A stretch of DNA of 64,000 nucleotides from Clostridium sp. D43t1_170807_H7 (GCF_015555905.1 NZ_JADNLK010000001.1:188302-252301), one strand, 5' to 3'. Positions 42,873-52,200 are shown, counted from the stretch's first letter. Translations and numbers: made by a program. Notes: generated by a model not told the origin, from the sequence alone.

Positions 42873-45182
42873 CTAAGATTTAATTTCCTTTGGTTTTTCT
42901 TTATATTTGTCTAGTTCATTTTGTAGATTTTTATAAAAATCATCTATATTATTTTCTTCCTCCAATAAAAGTACTTCAATAGCATCATTCAGACTATTCA
43001 TTGTATAGATATGAAATTTACCTTCTTCAATTGCTTTTTCTACCTCTGCCTTTAATATTATTTCATCCTTATTTCCTTCAGGTATTAATACACCCTTTCC
43101 TTCTATAGTATCTAACATACTACAAACTTTGAAAAATCCTTCAATCTTTTCATTTACTCCTCCAATAGGCTGAACATCGCCAAATTGATTAATAGATCCA
43201 GTTACTGCAATATTTTGATTTATTCCCTTCTTGCTTAAAGCTGAAAGAACACATATAATCTCTGCTACTGAAGCACTATCTCCCTCTACTATTCCATAAG
43301 TCTGCTCAAAACTTAAATGAAAATCTACAGGTATATTCTCATAAGGATTTAATAGATTTGTCAATAATCCTCTAAGTATACTTATTGATTTTTCATGAAT
43401 TTTTCCACTTAAATTGCTTTCCTTTTGTATATCAACTATTCTGCCTGACCCCTTGCATGCAACACAACTAATTCTCATTGGCTTTCCAAAAGTACAATAT
43501 CCACTATCAAGTACGGCTAATGCATTTATTGCGCCTACTTTTCTGCCTTTAACACTAATTAATATTTTATTTTCTTCATACATGTTCATTATTTCACTTT
43601 CTATTAATTCTTCTTCATAGGCAACTTCTAAAATATCTTGTTCGGTTATTATCATACTCTTTCTTTCTTTAGCTGAATTATTAGCCAATACTAATAATTT
43701 ATCTATAGTATCTTCTTCTGCAAGTATTCTATTTCTACTACTACTTTTCCTACATAAGTATTTTAAAATTTCACTCATGGCTTCATTATTAATATTAAAT
43801 AATTCATTCTTTTTAATTCTATTTTCAATCTTATTTTTTAATTCCACTACTGAATCATTATTAACCTTTACTACAGATGAAAATTCCGCTCTTAAAGGAA
43901 ATAACTTTTTAAAGTCTTCATCAGAATTATATAAAAAATCATAAGTTTCATAATCACCTATTAATATTACCTTAAATTTTACAGGAATAGGCTTTGGCTT
44001 TAATCCATTTATATTTATAAACTCTAAATAACTTTTATTAGTATCAAAAGAAACCACATTAGAAAGTAAAATCTTCTTTAAATAATAATAACTTAATGTA
44101 TTTGCAGCTAAAGAGCTTAATCTTAAAATAAGACATCCTTCATTTGCCTTTAAAATTGATCCTGCACTTATCAATGAAATGTTAGTTGTATACATTCCAT
44201 TATGATTTTCATATTCTATTAATCCTATTAAATTATTTAAATTAGGATCTTCCTCAAATATTACAGGTGGTGAAGAATTATTTGTATTATCTACAATTAC
44301 TCTAACATCATATTTATTTAATACTTCATATATTTCACTTTCATCATCTTCTATACTCATTGTATAACACTCTATTAAATCCTCTTCTATACAGGTAAAT
44401 AATCTTTCTAAATATTCATAGGAATCATCATCTGTTATAAATTCTAAAAGAGCACTATCTTTTTCTTCTTCCATTTGAGTTGCTAAAAATTTTGAGTATA
44501 TTTTTTTTAATTTCTTTATAGATTTAACTTCAATATCCTTTAATTCTTCTAAAATGGTTTCAGCCTTCTTTTTCAAAGTTCCTGCTTTTGCTACTATAAC
44601 ATTTTTGTTTTCATCTTCTAAATCATCATACTCCTTTTCTGTCATAGCCTCATTACCACTCAAAGGTATAAATGCAAATCCTTTACTAGTTGCTTTGACT
44701 TCAAATCCTTCCTCTTTTGCCATTTTAGTTAATTCATTTATATAACTATTTCTTTTATTTTGAATATCTTCTACTAGATAATCCTTTTCAGCATTGCTAG
44801 AATCTCCATAAAAATCATCTACTGCTTCCAAATAGCAATTTTTTATGTCATCAACAGTTTCTTTTAATTTTTTTCCTTTTCCATTAGCAACAAAAATTGC
44901 TTCTGGTCTGTTAACATCCTCTAATGTTACATAACATATATCCCTTGGTGCTTCTAAATCTTTGTACTTTTTTTCTATGAAAGTAGTTAGTTCCTTTAAT
45001 TTATCCTTTGAGAAGGTATCTATTAAATAAAGATTATAGCCTTCTTTATCTATATTGATCGCCCTCTCAACTTTTTTATAGGCATCATTAAACTCTTTAA
45101 TACCATTTGTACCCCTGTCGACATCAGTATCTGTTACCTCTAGTTTAAACGTTATTTCTGATGGAGTTAACTCTCTTTTCAT
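42873..45182 (-). CDS. Lon-like protease with degenerate ATPase motifs (LonC-type)
   Basis: 769 residues. The C-terminal S16 Lon proteolytic domain is intact: catalytic Ser636 in GDSASVAE and Lys679 in GGVNEKIEGF, 43 residues apart as in E. coli Lon, with PIGGV before the Lys. The N-terminal AAA-like part aligns by flanking residues to AAA_32 proteins, but Walker A is lost (YNLYLIDTFSKDKLK where GxxGxGKT is expected) and Walker B reads GCLILRLSSLA without acidic residues. This is like the ATP-independent LonC group. It stands alone between deoC and the spoIIA operon. A strong AGGAGGG site precedes the ATG. Substrate unknown. Confidence 0.85.
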   Translation of the reverse strand: MKRELTPSEITFKLEVTDTDVDRGTNGIKEFNDAYKKVERAINIDKEGYNLYLIDTFSKDKLKELTTFIEKKYKDLEAPRDICYVTLEDVNRPEAIFVANGKGKKLKETVDDIKNCYLEAVDDFYGDSSNAEKDYLVEDIQNKRNSYINELTKMAKEEGFEVKATSKGFAFIPLSGNEAMTEKEYDDLEDENKNVIVAKAGTLKKKAETILEELKDIEVKSIKKLKKIYSKFLATQMEEEKDSALLEFITDDDSYEYLERLFTCIEEDLIECYTMSIEDDESEIYEVLNKYDVRVIVDNTNNSSPPVIFEEDPNLNNLIGLIEYENHNGMYTTNISLISAGSILKANEGCLILRLSSLAANTLSYYYLKKILLSNVVSFDTNKSYLEFININGLKPKPIPVKFKVILIGDYETYDFLYNSDEDFKKLFPLRAEFSSVVKVNNDSVVELKNKIENRIKKNELFNINNEAMSEILKYLCRKSSSRNRILAEEDTIDKLLVLANNSAKERKSMIITEQDILEVAYEEELIESEIMNMYEENKILISVKGRKVGAINALAVLDSGYCTFGKPMRISCVACKGSGRIVDIQKESNLSGKIHEKSISILRGLLTNLLNPYENIPVDFHLSFEQTYGIVEGDSASVAEIICVLSALSKKGINQNIAVTGSINQFGDVQPIGGVNEKIEGFFKVCSMLDTIEGKGVLIPEGNKDEIILKAEVEKAIEEGKFHIYTMNSLNDAIEVLLLEEENNIDDFYKNLQNELDKYKEKPKEIKS

Positions 45183-45320
45183 AACCCTCCTATCTAAGGC
45201 TAGAAACTACTAATGTAATTCGTCTCCCCTTTTTTACAATCATATATATTATATTAATATTCTTATATTATGAATTTAGGCAATATTTTTTTAAAATATG
45301 ATATATTATTAAATATAATA

Positions 45321-45348
45321 AAAAGGAAGCACATATATGCTTCCTTTT
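45321..45348 (-). terminator. Terminator of deoC
   Basis: AAAAGGAAGCA with its complement and a 6-base loop, ending in four Ts, 12 bases after the deoC stop. Confidence 0.85.
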
Positions 45349-45360
45349 AGTATATTTATT

Positions 45361-46035
45361 TTAATAATTTGAATTAGATTTAGTTCCTTCACAAATAGCA
45401 ATTGAAGCTGATGCTCCTATTCTAGTTGCTCCATTTTCAATCATAGCTAAAGCATCTTCTCTACTTCTAACCCCACCTGATGCTTTTACTCCCATATCTG
45501 GACCAACAGTTTCTCTCATTAATTTAATATCAGCTGCCGTTGCCCCACCTGTTGAGAACCCAGTTGATGTCTTAACAAAATCAGCACCAGCTTCTTTTGA
45601 TAATTGGCAAGCTATAACTTTTTCTTCATATGTTAGAAGACAAGTTTCTATTATTACTTTTGTTAAAGCTTTATTTTTAGCTGCTTCAACAACTGCTTTT
45701 ATATCATTTTTAACGTATTCTAAGTCTCTTTCCTTTAACTTACCTACATTAATAACCATATCAACTTCTGTAGCGCCCTTTTCAATAACATCTTTTGTTT
45801 CAAAGGCTTTAACTTCCGTAGTAGTTGCTCCTAAAGGAAATCCTATTACAGTACAAACTTCAACATTAGTTCCTTCTAATGCAGTAGCTGCAACTGGAAC
45901 CATTGATGGATTTATGCAAACTGAGGCAAAGTTATATTCTACAGCTTCTTTACAAAGCTTTAAAATTTCCTTCTCAGTTGCTTCTGGTTTTAATATTGTG
46001 TGGTCAATCATTTTAGCTATTTGTGCCTTATCCAT
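45361..46035 (-). CDS. deoC: Deoxyribose-phosphate aldolase
   Basis: 224 residues, standard DeoC. It splits deoxyribose 5-phosphate into glyceraldehyde 3-phosphate and acetaldehyde in deoxynucleoside catabolism. Seen are [12 protein letters not shown] near 7-18, CTVIGFPLG near 64-72, the Schiff-base lysine in [15 protein letters not shown] near 150-164 and the [10 protein letters not shown]-type [12 protein letters not shown] near 182. I start at the ATG at 46035 (GGAGGTATTATA upstream); a start 17 codons earlier has no ribosome site. No other deo genes are adjacent. Confidence 0.96.
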   Translation of the reverse strand: MDKAQIAKMIDHTILKPEATEKEILKLCKEAVEYNFASVCINPSMVPVAATALEGTNVEVCTVIGFPLGATTTEVKAFETKDVIEKGATEVDMVINVGKLKERDLEYVKNDIKAVVEAAKNKALTKVIIETCLLTYEEKVIACQLSKEAGADFVKTSTGFSTGGATAADIKLMRETVGPDMGVKASGGVRSREDALAMIENGATRIGASASIAICEGTKSNSNY

Positions 46036-46156
46036 TATAATACCTCCATTTATTTTTAAAATTTTTCTTAAGTAGTCCTTATTCATTATAATTGATGTCT
46101 CATATATTAGAAAGGTTTTTCTAAACTATTTCATATATTATATTTTAATTTTTTAT

Positions 46157-47203
46157 CTAAAATAATTTTAATTGTTCTACTCTTTCTTCCTTTATACTAG
46201 ATACAGTAATTCCAATTAACCTTATAGGTCCTATAAAATTCTCATCATTAACGATTTCTTCAGCTACCTTATAGATAGTTGTAAAATCATTAGTATAATA
46301 ATTTAAACTTCTACTTCTAGTATGATTTTCAAAATTACTAGTTTTATATTTAAAAGTTATAGTTTTTATATACACATTTTTTCTTTTTAAATCTTCACAT
46401 ATCTCTAAGCAAAAGTTCTTTACATAATAAAGAATATCTTCAATATCTTCAGTATCAAACTTTAATGTATTTTCTCTACCATAGGATTTTCTATCTCTAT
46501 TAACTGTAACTTCTCTATTGTCAATTCCTCGTATTCTTTCATATATATCTATTCCATACTTTCCAAAATACTCTATAAAAAACTCCCTTGACAATTCATA
46601 TAAGTCTTCTATTTTAAACATTCCCATGTTATTTAACTTTCTAACAGACTTTTCTCCTAACCCATAAATTTTAGATATTGGTAATGGCTTTAATATGTCT
46701 GGAATCATGTTCTCTGTAATTATCATTATTCCATTTGGCTTATTCCAATCAGATGCTAATTTTGCTAAAAACTTATTATAAGATATACCAATAGATAAAG
46801 TTAATCCAACTTCTTCAAAAACTCTCTTTTTTATATAATTTGCAGCTTCCAAACCATCATTAAACCTTCCTTCAGTTAAATCTAAATATGCTTCATCTAT
46901 GGAAAGTGGTTCAATAATTGGAGTAACCTCTCTGAAAATCTCAAAGACTCTATTGGAAATTTCCTTATATCTATAATATCTTACTTTTAAGTATATTCCA
47001 TGTGGACAAAGTCTTTGTGCAATAAAAATAGGCATTGCTGATCTAACTCCAAATTTTCTAGCCTCATAAGAACAAGTTGATACAACACCTCTTTCACTAA
47101 CTCCACCAACAATTACAGGCTTTCCTTTAAACTTTGGATTATCCGCTTGTTCAACTGATGCAAAAAATGCATCCATATCCACATGTAAAATTATTTTTTT
47201 CAT
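46157..47203 (-). CDS. dinB: DNA polymerase IV (Y family)
   Basis: 348 residues. DinB copies past damaged bases with low fidelity. The catalytic motifs are HVDMDAFFASVEQ at 6-18 (first Asp pair) and SIDEAYLDLTE near 103-113 (Asp-Glu), with the finger motif STCSYEARKFGVRSAMP near 42-58 and a little-finger domain after 235 (SYGRENTL). The C-terminal end VEQLKLF resembles a sliding-clamp-binding peptide (QxxLxLF form). It follows the DUF4003 gene by 8 bases. No LexA site is evident. Confidence 0.95.
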   Translation of the reverse strand: MKKIILHVDMDAFFASVEQADNPKFKGKPVIVGGVSERGVVSTCSYEARKFGVRSAMPIFIAQRLCPHGIYLKVRYYRYKEISNRVFEIFREVTPIIEPLSIDEAYLDLTEGRFNDGLEAANYIKKRVFEEVGLTLSIGISYNKFLAKLASDWNKPNGIMIITENMIPDILKPLPISKIYGLGEKSVRKLNNMGMFKIEDLYELSREFFIEYFGKYGIDIYERIRGIDNREVTVNRDRKSYGRENTLKFDTEDIEDILYYVKNFCLEICEDLKRKNVYIKTITFKYKTSNFENHTRSRSLNYYTNDFTTIYKVAEEIVNDENFIGPIRLIGITVSSIKEERVEQLKLF

Positions 47204-47211
47204 TATTTCAC

Positions 47212-48165
47212 CTAATATAATACTTCCTCAAAAATACCTTTGTTCTTACTATTAATAAAAGATAGTATTCCTTGAGCTAATAGCTCATCAATATATCTTT
47301 TCTTATCAGTCATTGTACAAAAAGCTATAATTACTATAGCAATTATAGTTCTAAAACCTTTATCTATATAATATTCATATTCTCCCTCTTCATCACATAA
47401 ATATTCAATAACGCCTTCAACTATATCTACATTTCTTCTTGGATTATAATTCGTAACCACTCCAAGTAATGGTAAAAACTGATTGGCTATTTTTATATTT
47501 CTTTTTTGAAGCTGTAGCATAAATTCCATGGTCCTGTACATTTCTCCAGAGGAACCATTTAATATAATTGCATTAGCTAATCCTTGTACACCATTCTTAG
47601 ATCTTATATGAGAGTCTGCAATATGGTCAAATATATTTTCTATAAAATCATCTATAGTATCTGCTTGAATATTATTAATAACCCACAACGTACAAAGTAA
47701 ATAATCATCATCACTAGTTATATTACTATACTTTTCTTTAAGTATTATATATAATTCTTTTATTTTTTTTATTATTTCTTTCTTATCTTTATATTTACAA
47801 TATTTACTGATTGTAAATGCTGTTAAAGCTAAATATGAACCTGATAAAAAACCTTGTTCTTCTAACATTTCCATAGTTTCATACATATCTTCTATCAGTT
47901 CTTGTTCATTATCATTATCAACTGTTCCTATTAATAATGAAAGTATATTTAGAGTATCACCCCTAAAAGGTGACATCATTGTTGTTGCTGATTTAATATT
48001 TTTCCTAATTTCTTTAATTCTTTCAACTGGTATTTCCTTTTCATAATGCGAAAAAACTAATGCTGCAAAATGATTTATTATATCACCATCATTTCTTAGC
48101 TCTTCTTTTGCTAATCTGTAGTTGTCAACTGTCATTTGTATTCTGTCAACCAGAAACTTGTCCAT
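47212..48165 (-). CDS. DUF4003 family protein
   Basis: 317 residues, mostly helical and soluble, no membrane segment. DUF4003 has no known function. Family segments include SPFRGDTLNILSLLIG near 68-83, EQGFLSGSYLALTAF near 105-119, and a central HIRSKNGVQGLANAIILNGSSGEMYRTMEFMLQLQKRNIKI region near 195-235. The gene is tightly spaced to dinB (8 bases), so it is probably co-transcribed. Ribosome site GAGAGGTAAATAA precedes the ATG. Confidence 0.82.
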   Translation of the reverse strand: MDKFLVDRIQMTVDNYRLAKEELRNDGDIINHFAALVFSHYEKEIPVERIKEIRKNIKSATTMMSPFRGDTLNILSLLIGTVDNDNEQELIEDMYETMEMLEEQGFLSGSYLALTAFTISKYCKYKDKKEIIKKIKELYIILKEKYSNITSDDDYLLCTLWVINNIQADTIDDFIENIFDHIADSHIRSKNGVQGLANAIILNGSSGEMYRTMEFMLQLQKRNIKIANQFLPLLGVVTNYNPRRNVDIVEGVIEYLCDEEGEYEYYIDKGFRTIIAIVIIAFCTMTDKKRYIDELLAQGILSFINSKNKGIFEEVLY

Positions 48166-48491
48166 TTATTTACCTCTCCCCATAAATTTTAAATATATTT
48201 AAAATTGTGTATTAAAATTTAACTATAAATAATTAAAAGTTATCTCAAAGCAACTCTTCTCTTTATTTTTACATAGCTAAATAATTATATAATTTAGTTA
48301 ATTATTAATACTAAATTATAATTCTACACACTTATTATACTATGAATTTATGTCATTTTAATAACATTTTATATGTTATTTTCTAGTAAATATCCCTTTT
48401 ATATTCCACTATACAGTTGAGTTTTTTGTCAATTCTTGCTAATATAATTATTAAGGTTAATTTTTAACTTTTACATTAAGGGGGCAAAAAA
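48166..48491. other. Divergent intergenic region upstream of DUF4003 and aspartate kinase genes
   Basis: Very AT-rich, 326 bases. I looked for a lysine riboswitch (L box) or T box ahead of the aspartate kinase and saw no matching conserved elements. A TTGAGT or TTGTCA near 48416-48433 with TATAAT-like bases near 48443 may form a plus-strand promoter with poor spacing. No gene recognised. Confidence 0.4.
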
Positions 48492-49799
48492 ATGAAAACT
48501 ATTGTAACAAAATTTGGTGGTAGTTCTTTAGCGGACTCTATACACTTCAAAAAAGTAAAAAATATTATAGAAAGTGATTCTGATAGAAAATATGTGATTC
48601 CATCAGCACCTGGAAAAAGATTTTCTAAAGACTTTAAAGTAACAGATTTACTTTATCTATGTCATGCACACGTAAATTCAAGTATTCCTTTAGATGATGT
48701 ATTTAAATTAATATCAGATAGATATCATTCTATAGTTACTGAATTAAACTTAAATTTAGATTTGGATTATTATTTAAACATAATAAAGAATGATATAGAA
48801 AATGGGGCATCTGCAGATTATACTGCAAGTAGAGGAGAATATCTTAACGGGATAATTCTTGCTAATTATCTAGATATTGATTTTATTGATGCAAAAGATG
48901 TAATTAAATTTAATAAATATGGAACTTTAAATATTGAAGAAACTTATAGCTTACTTAAAGACAAGCTTTCTCAACATGAGCGTGCTGTTATTCCTGGATT
49001 CTACGGTTCTGATGAAAACGGGGAAGTGGTAACTTTTTCTAGAGGTGGCTCTGACGTAACAGGCGCATTAGTTGCTGCAAGTATAAATGCAAATCTTTAT
49101 GAAAATTGGACTGATGTTTCAGGTTTCTTAATGGCAGATCCTAGAATCGTTAATAATCCAAAAAAAATTAAAACTATAACCTATGGGGAGCTTAGAGAGT
49201 TATCTTATATGGGAGCTTCGGTTTTACATGAAGAGGCTGTTTTCCCTGTAAGAACTTCTGGAATTCCAATTAATATTAGAAATACTAATGAACCTGAAGA
49301 TGAAGGAACATTAATAGTAAAAAATGAGACTAAACATGAAAATACTATTACTGGTGTTGCTGGTAAGCAAAACTTTACTGTTTTATCTATAGAAAAGTCT
49401 ATGATGAACTCAGAACTTGGTTTCTGCAGAAAAGTTCTTACTGTCTTAGAACAACATGGTGTTTCTTTTGAAAATATGCCATCTGGTATTGATACTGTAA
49501 GTGTTGTTATTTCTGATGCTAACTTAAAAAATAAAACTGAAGTTATTGTTGAAGAAATTAAGAGATCTTGTAATCCTGACTCTGTAGTTGTGTATCCAAA
49601 CATGGCTTTAATTGCAACTGTAGGAACTGGTATGGCTTATAGTAAAGGGGTAGCTGCTAAAATATTCACTGCTCTTGCTGAAGCTAATATAAACATAAGA
49701 ATGATTGATCAAGGTTCTAGTGAAATAAATGTATTAGTCGGAATTGAAAATGATGACTTTGAAAAAGGAATTAATGCAATTTATAATGCATTTAACTAA
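48492..49799 (+). CDS. Aspartate kinase
   Basis: 435 residues. It phosphorylates aspartate, the first step to lysine, threonine, methionine and diaminopimelate. The kinase domain begins TIVTKFGGSSLADS at 3-16, with a central FSRGGSDVTGALVAA near 183-198; C-terminal ACT domains begin near 300 (FTVLSIEKSMMNSELGF and VGTGMAYSKGVAAKIF). This single-chain form is the clostridial class. It has an AAGGGGGC site 7 bases before the ATG, is monocistronic, and shares a convergent hairpin with the ArsC-like gene. No lysine riboswitch precedes it. Confidence 0.94.
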   Translation: MKTIVTKFGGSSLADSIHFKKVKNIIESDSDRKYVIPSAPGKRFSKDFKVTDLLYLCHAHVNSSIPLDDVFKLISDRYHSIVTELNLNLDLDYYLNIIKNDIENGASADYTASRGEYLNGIILANYLDIDFIDAKDVIKFNKYGTLNIEETYSLLKDKLSQHERAVIPGFYGSDENGEVVTFSRGGSDVTGALVAASINANLYENWTDVSGFLMADPRIVNNPKKIKTITYGELRELSYMGASVLHEEAVFPVRTSGIPINIRNTNEPEDEGTLIVKNETKHENTITGVAGKQNFTVLSIEKSMMNSELGFCRKVLTVLEQHGVSFENMPSGIDTVSVVISDANLKNKTEVIVEEIKRSCNPDSVVVYPNMALIATVGTGMAYSKGVAAKIFTALAEANINIRMIDQGSSEINVLVGIENDDFEKGINAIYNAFN

Positions 49800-49801
49800 A
49801 A

Positions 49802-49825
49802 AGCTGGGAGTTCTTACTCCCAGCT
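49802..49825. terminator. Convergent terminator of aspartate kinase and the ArsC-like gene
   Basis: AGCTGGGAGT, 4-base loop and its perfect complement. On the minus strand TTTTT follows. The stem includes the last codons of the ArsC-like gene. Confidence 0.85.
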
Positions 49826-50152
49826 CTTCCATATTTCTGGTTGGTTTCCAACTGTAGCTTCTTTACCATTTCTAACAATTGGTGTAACGTAAAGTGAAGG
49901 ATTTTTTAATAGCATATCTTCTCTAATTTCTGCACCTCTTATTTTATCCATATTTAATTTTTTGTAATCTTTTGAGTTTTTATTTATTAAATTTTCTAGT
50001 CCTATCGCCTTTTTAACACTTTGAAGCTCACCTTTACTTAAGGCCTTTTCTTTTAAATCTATAAATTGATATTGTATTCTTCTTTCTTTGAAAAATCTTT
50101 CTGCTTTCTTTGTATCATTACATTTTTTTGTTCCAAATATTTGTATATTCAT
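49814..50152 (-). CDS. ArsC/Spx-like thioredoxin-fold protein
   Basis: 112 residues of the arsenate-reductase-like family. The active-site-like segment near the N-terminus has GTKKCNDTKKAERFF with one Cys and no CxxC pair; the second half has RGAEIREDMLL and LYVTPIVRNGKEATVG, where arsenate reductases have the RxxR-type and RPI motifs. It therefore may not be a true arsenate reductase. The second ATG (50152) fits the ribosome site AAGGAA better than the first, two codons upstream. Its last codons lie inside the shared terminator hairpin. Confidence 0.82.
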   Translation of the reverse strand: MNIQIFGTKKCNDTKKAERFFKERRIQYQFIDLKEKALSKGELQSVKKAIGLENLINKNSKDYKKLNMDKIRGAEIREDMLLKNPSLYVTPIVRNGKEATVGNQPEIWKSWE

Positions 50153-50250
50153 TTTCATTTCCTTCCCTATTCTAAATAATAATTATTATATCATAAAAAC
50201 TCTAGATATTATTTTTAATTCTCTATAACTTTCCATTCATATAAAAATAA

Positions 50251-50291
50251 AAAGCCTCATGCATAACTCTTAAAAGTTATACATGAAGCTC
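50251..50291 (-). terminator. Terminator of the GGGtGRT operon
   Basis: A long stem around AGCTTCATG and ATAACT with matching complements (a few mismatches) ends in GGCTTTTTATTTTT on the minus strand, about 50 bases after the stop. Confidence 0.8.
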
Positions 50292-50337
50292 TATTTTATA
50301 AAATCTATTTATCTAATTATAAATAACTAAGATTTTA

Positions 50338-51336
50338 TTATTTTGCGTTTTCTTCTACAGCAACAGCAACTGCAACTGTCATACCAACCATTGGGTTGTT
50401 TCCAGCACCGATTAATCCCATCATTTCAACGTGAGCAGGAACTGATGAAGAACCAGCGAATTGAGCATCTGAGTGCATTCTTCCCATAGTATCTGTCATA
50501 CCGTAAGAAGCTGGACCTGCAGCCATGTTATCTGGGTGAAGAGTTCTTCCAGTACCACCACCTGATGCAACTGAGAAGTATTTCTTACCTAATTCGATAC
50601 ATTCCTTCTTGTATGTTCCAGCAACTGGGTGTTGGAATCTTGTTGGGTTAGTTGAGTTACCAGTGATTGATACGTCAACACCTTCATGATGCATTATAGC
50701 AACACCTTCTCTAACGTCGTTTGAACCGTAGCAGTTAACCTTAGCTCTTGGTCCGTTAGAGTAAGCTTTTGAATTAACTACTTCTAATTTACCAGTGAAG
50801 AAATCAAATTTAGTTTCAACATAAGTAAATCCGTTAATTCTTGAAATTATCTTAGCAGCATCTTTTCCAAGACCGTTTAAGATAACTCTTAATGGTTCTT
50901 TTCTTACTTTGTTAGCTTTTTCAGCTATTTTAATAGCACCTTCAGCAGCAGCGAAAGATTCGTGACCTGCTAAGAATGCGAAACATTTAGTTTCTTCTCT
51001 TAAAAGCATAGCTCCTAAGTTACCATGTCCTAAACCAACTTTTCTATCGTCAGCAACAGAACCTGGGATACAGAAAGCTTGTAACCCTTCTCCGATAGCT
51101 TCAGCAGCGTCAGCAGCCTTTGTGCAACCTTTCTTTATAGCGATTGCAGCACCTAAAACGTATGCCCAAGCAGCATTTTCGAATGCGATTGGTTGAGTTT
51201 CTTTAACGATTTTATATGGATCGATTCCATACTCATCACATACAGCTTTAGCATCTTCTAATGTTTTCATTCCGTACTTTTCTAAAACTGGAGTGATTTG
51301 TCCTATTCTTCTTTCATAACTTTCAAATAATGCCAT
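50338..51336 (-). CDS. GGGtGRT protein (uncharacterised, probably highly expressed)
   Basis: 332 residues. It matches a conserved family of anaerobes and some other bacteria named for the motif SGGGTGRTLHPDNM near 263-276. Other conserved blocks are DDRKVGLGHGNLGAMLL near 96-112, HESFAAAEGA near 126-135 and MGRMHSDAQFAGSSSVPAHVEMM near 289-311. No catalytic assignment exists. It shows preferred codons (many C- and G-ending, unlike neighbours), suggesting strong expression. It follows a NifU-like gene by 21 bases, the usual pairing, so a role with iron-sulfur or redox chemistry is conceivable but unproven. Ribosome site AAGGAGG. Confidence 0.85.
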   Translation of the reverse strand: MALFESYERRIGQITPVLEKYGMKTLEDAKAVCDEYGIDPYKIVKETQPIAFENAAWAYVLGAAIAIKKGCTKAADAAEAIGEGLQAFCIPGSVADDRKVGLGHGNLGAMLLREETKCFAFLAGHESFAAAEGAIKIAEKANKVRKEPLRVILNGLGKDAAKIISRINGFTYVETKFDFFTGKLEVVNSKAYSNGPRAKVNCYGSNDVREGVAIMHHEGVDVSITGNSTNPTRFQHPVAGTYKKECIELGKKYFSVASGGGTGRTLHPDNMAAGPASYGMTDTMGRMHSDAQFAGSSSVPAHVEMMGLIGAGNNPMVGMTVAVAVAVEENAK

Positions 51337-51357
51337 GTTAAAATTCCTCCTTACAAA

Positions 51358-52050
51358 TTATTCGTGTCTTGGATCGATTAATTTAACAGCGTCAGCAACT
51401 CTTCCGTATTGACCTGCAGCCTTTTCTAATGCTTCGTTAGCATCCATTCCCTTACCGATCATTTCCATCATTTTTCCTAGGTGAACGAACTTGTAACCGA
51501 TGATTTCATTATCTTCATCTAATGCGATTTTAGTAATGTATCCTTCAGCCATTTCTAAGTATCTTGGACCCTTTTCTAAAGTTCCGTAAGTTGTACCTAC
51601 TTGAGATCTTAATCCCTTACCTAAGTCTTCTAAACCAGCTCCGATTGGTAATCCACCTTCAGAGAAAGCAGTTTGAGATCTTCCGTATACTATTTGTAAG
51701 AATAATTCTCTCATTGCTGTATTTATAGCATCACAAACTAAGTCTGTGTTTAAAGCTTCTAATATAGTTCTTCCTGGTAATATTTCTGAAGCCATAGCAG
51801 CAGAGTGAGTCATTCCTGAACATCCAACTGTTTCAACTAATGCTTCTTGGATAACTCCACCTTTAACGTTTAAAGTTAATTTACAAGCTCCTTGTTGAGG
51901 TGCACACCAACCTATTCCGTGAGTTAACCCTGAAATATCTGATATTTGTGTAGCTTGTACCCATTTTCCTTCAACTGGAATTGGAGCACATGCATGATTA
52001 GCGCCTTTAGCAACAACGCACATTTCTTCAACTTCTTTTGAATACATCAT
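51358..52050 (-). CDS. NifU-like iron-sulfur scaffold family protein, partner of GGGtGRT
   Basis: 230 residues. The region GVIQEALVETVGCSGMTHSAAMASEILPGRTILEAL (about 64-99) aligns with the NifU/IscU core around one conserved Cys, but the other two cluster cysteines are not at NifU spacing. Additional cysteines occur near the N-terminus (EEMCVVAKGANHACAP) and in GWCAPQQGACK. Whether it carries a cluster is unknown. Together with GGGtGRT it forms a two-gene operon with optimised codons, a GGGAGGA site, its own promoter and a 115-base structured leader. Confidence 0.8.
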   Translation of the reverse strand: MMYSKEVEEMCVVAKGANHACAPIPVEGKWVQATQISDISGLTHGIGWCAPQQGACKLTLNVKGGVIQEALVETVGCSGMTHSAAMASEILPGRTILEALNTDLVCDAINTAMRELFLQIVYGRSQTAFSEGGLPIGAGLEDLGKGLRSQVGTTYGTLEKGPRYLEMAEGYITKIALDEDNEIIGYKFVHLGKMMEMIGKGMDANEALEKAAGQYGRVADAVKLIDPRHE

Positions 52051-52165
52051 TATATTGATTCCTCCCTAATTAATATTAGTTATAGCTTGTCCTAAATACT
52101 ATGTAATAAATAGGCTGTACTTAACTGGGTCAAGATTTACCCCGCTGGGGATAAATCTATCCTAC
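52051..52165 (-). ncRNA. Structured 5' leader of the NifU-like/GGGtGRT operon
   Basis: The predicted transcript leader contains a strong hairpin at 52133-52158 (AGATTTA and CCCC paired with GGGG and TAAATCT, one bulged base, 3-base loop) near its 5' end. A second weaker pairing (CTAT/ATAG, 52095-52120) lies farther on. There is no T run after the hairpin, so it is not a simple terminator. It fits no riboswitch class I recognise. It may stabilise the mRNA or sense a ligand. Confidence 0.4.
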
Positions 52166-52171
52166 CTTTAT

Positions 52172-52200
52172 ATAATAACAGATGAATCAATCTCTAACAA
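52172..52200 (-). promoter_or_regulatory. Promoter of the NifU-like/GGGtGRT operon
   Basis: TTGTTA, 17 bases, TATTAT on the minus strand, about 120 bases before the NifU-like ATG. Confidence 0.55.

Noticed and set aside
48166-48491. Lysine riboswitch or T box ahead of aspartate kinase
   Set aside because: No conserved L-box or T-box elements could be found in the 326 bases; the region is featureless AT-rich DNA.
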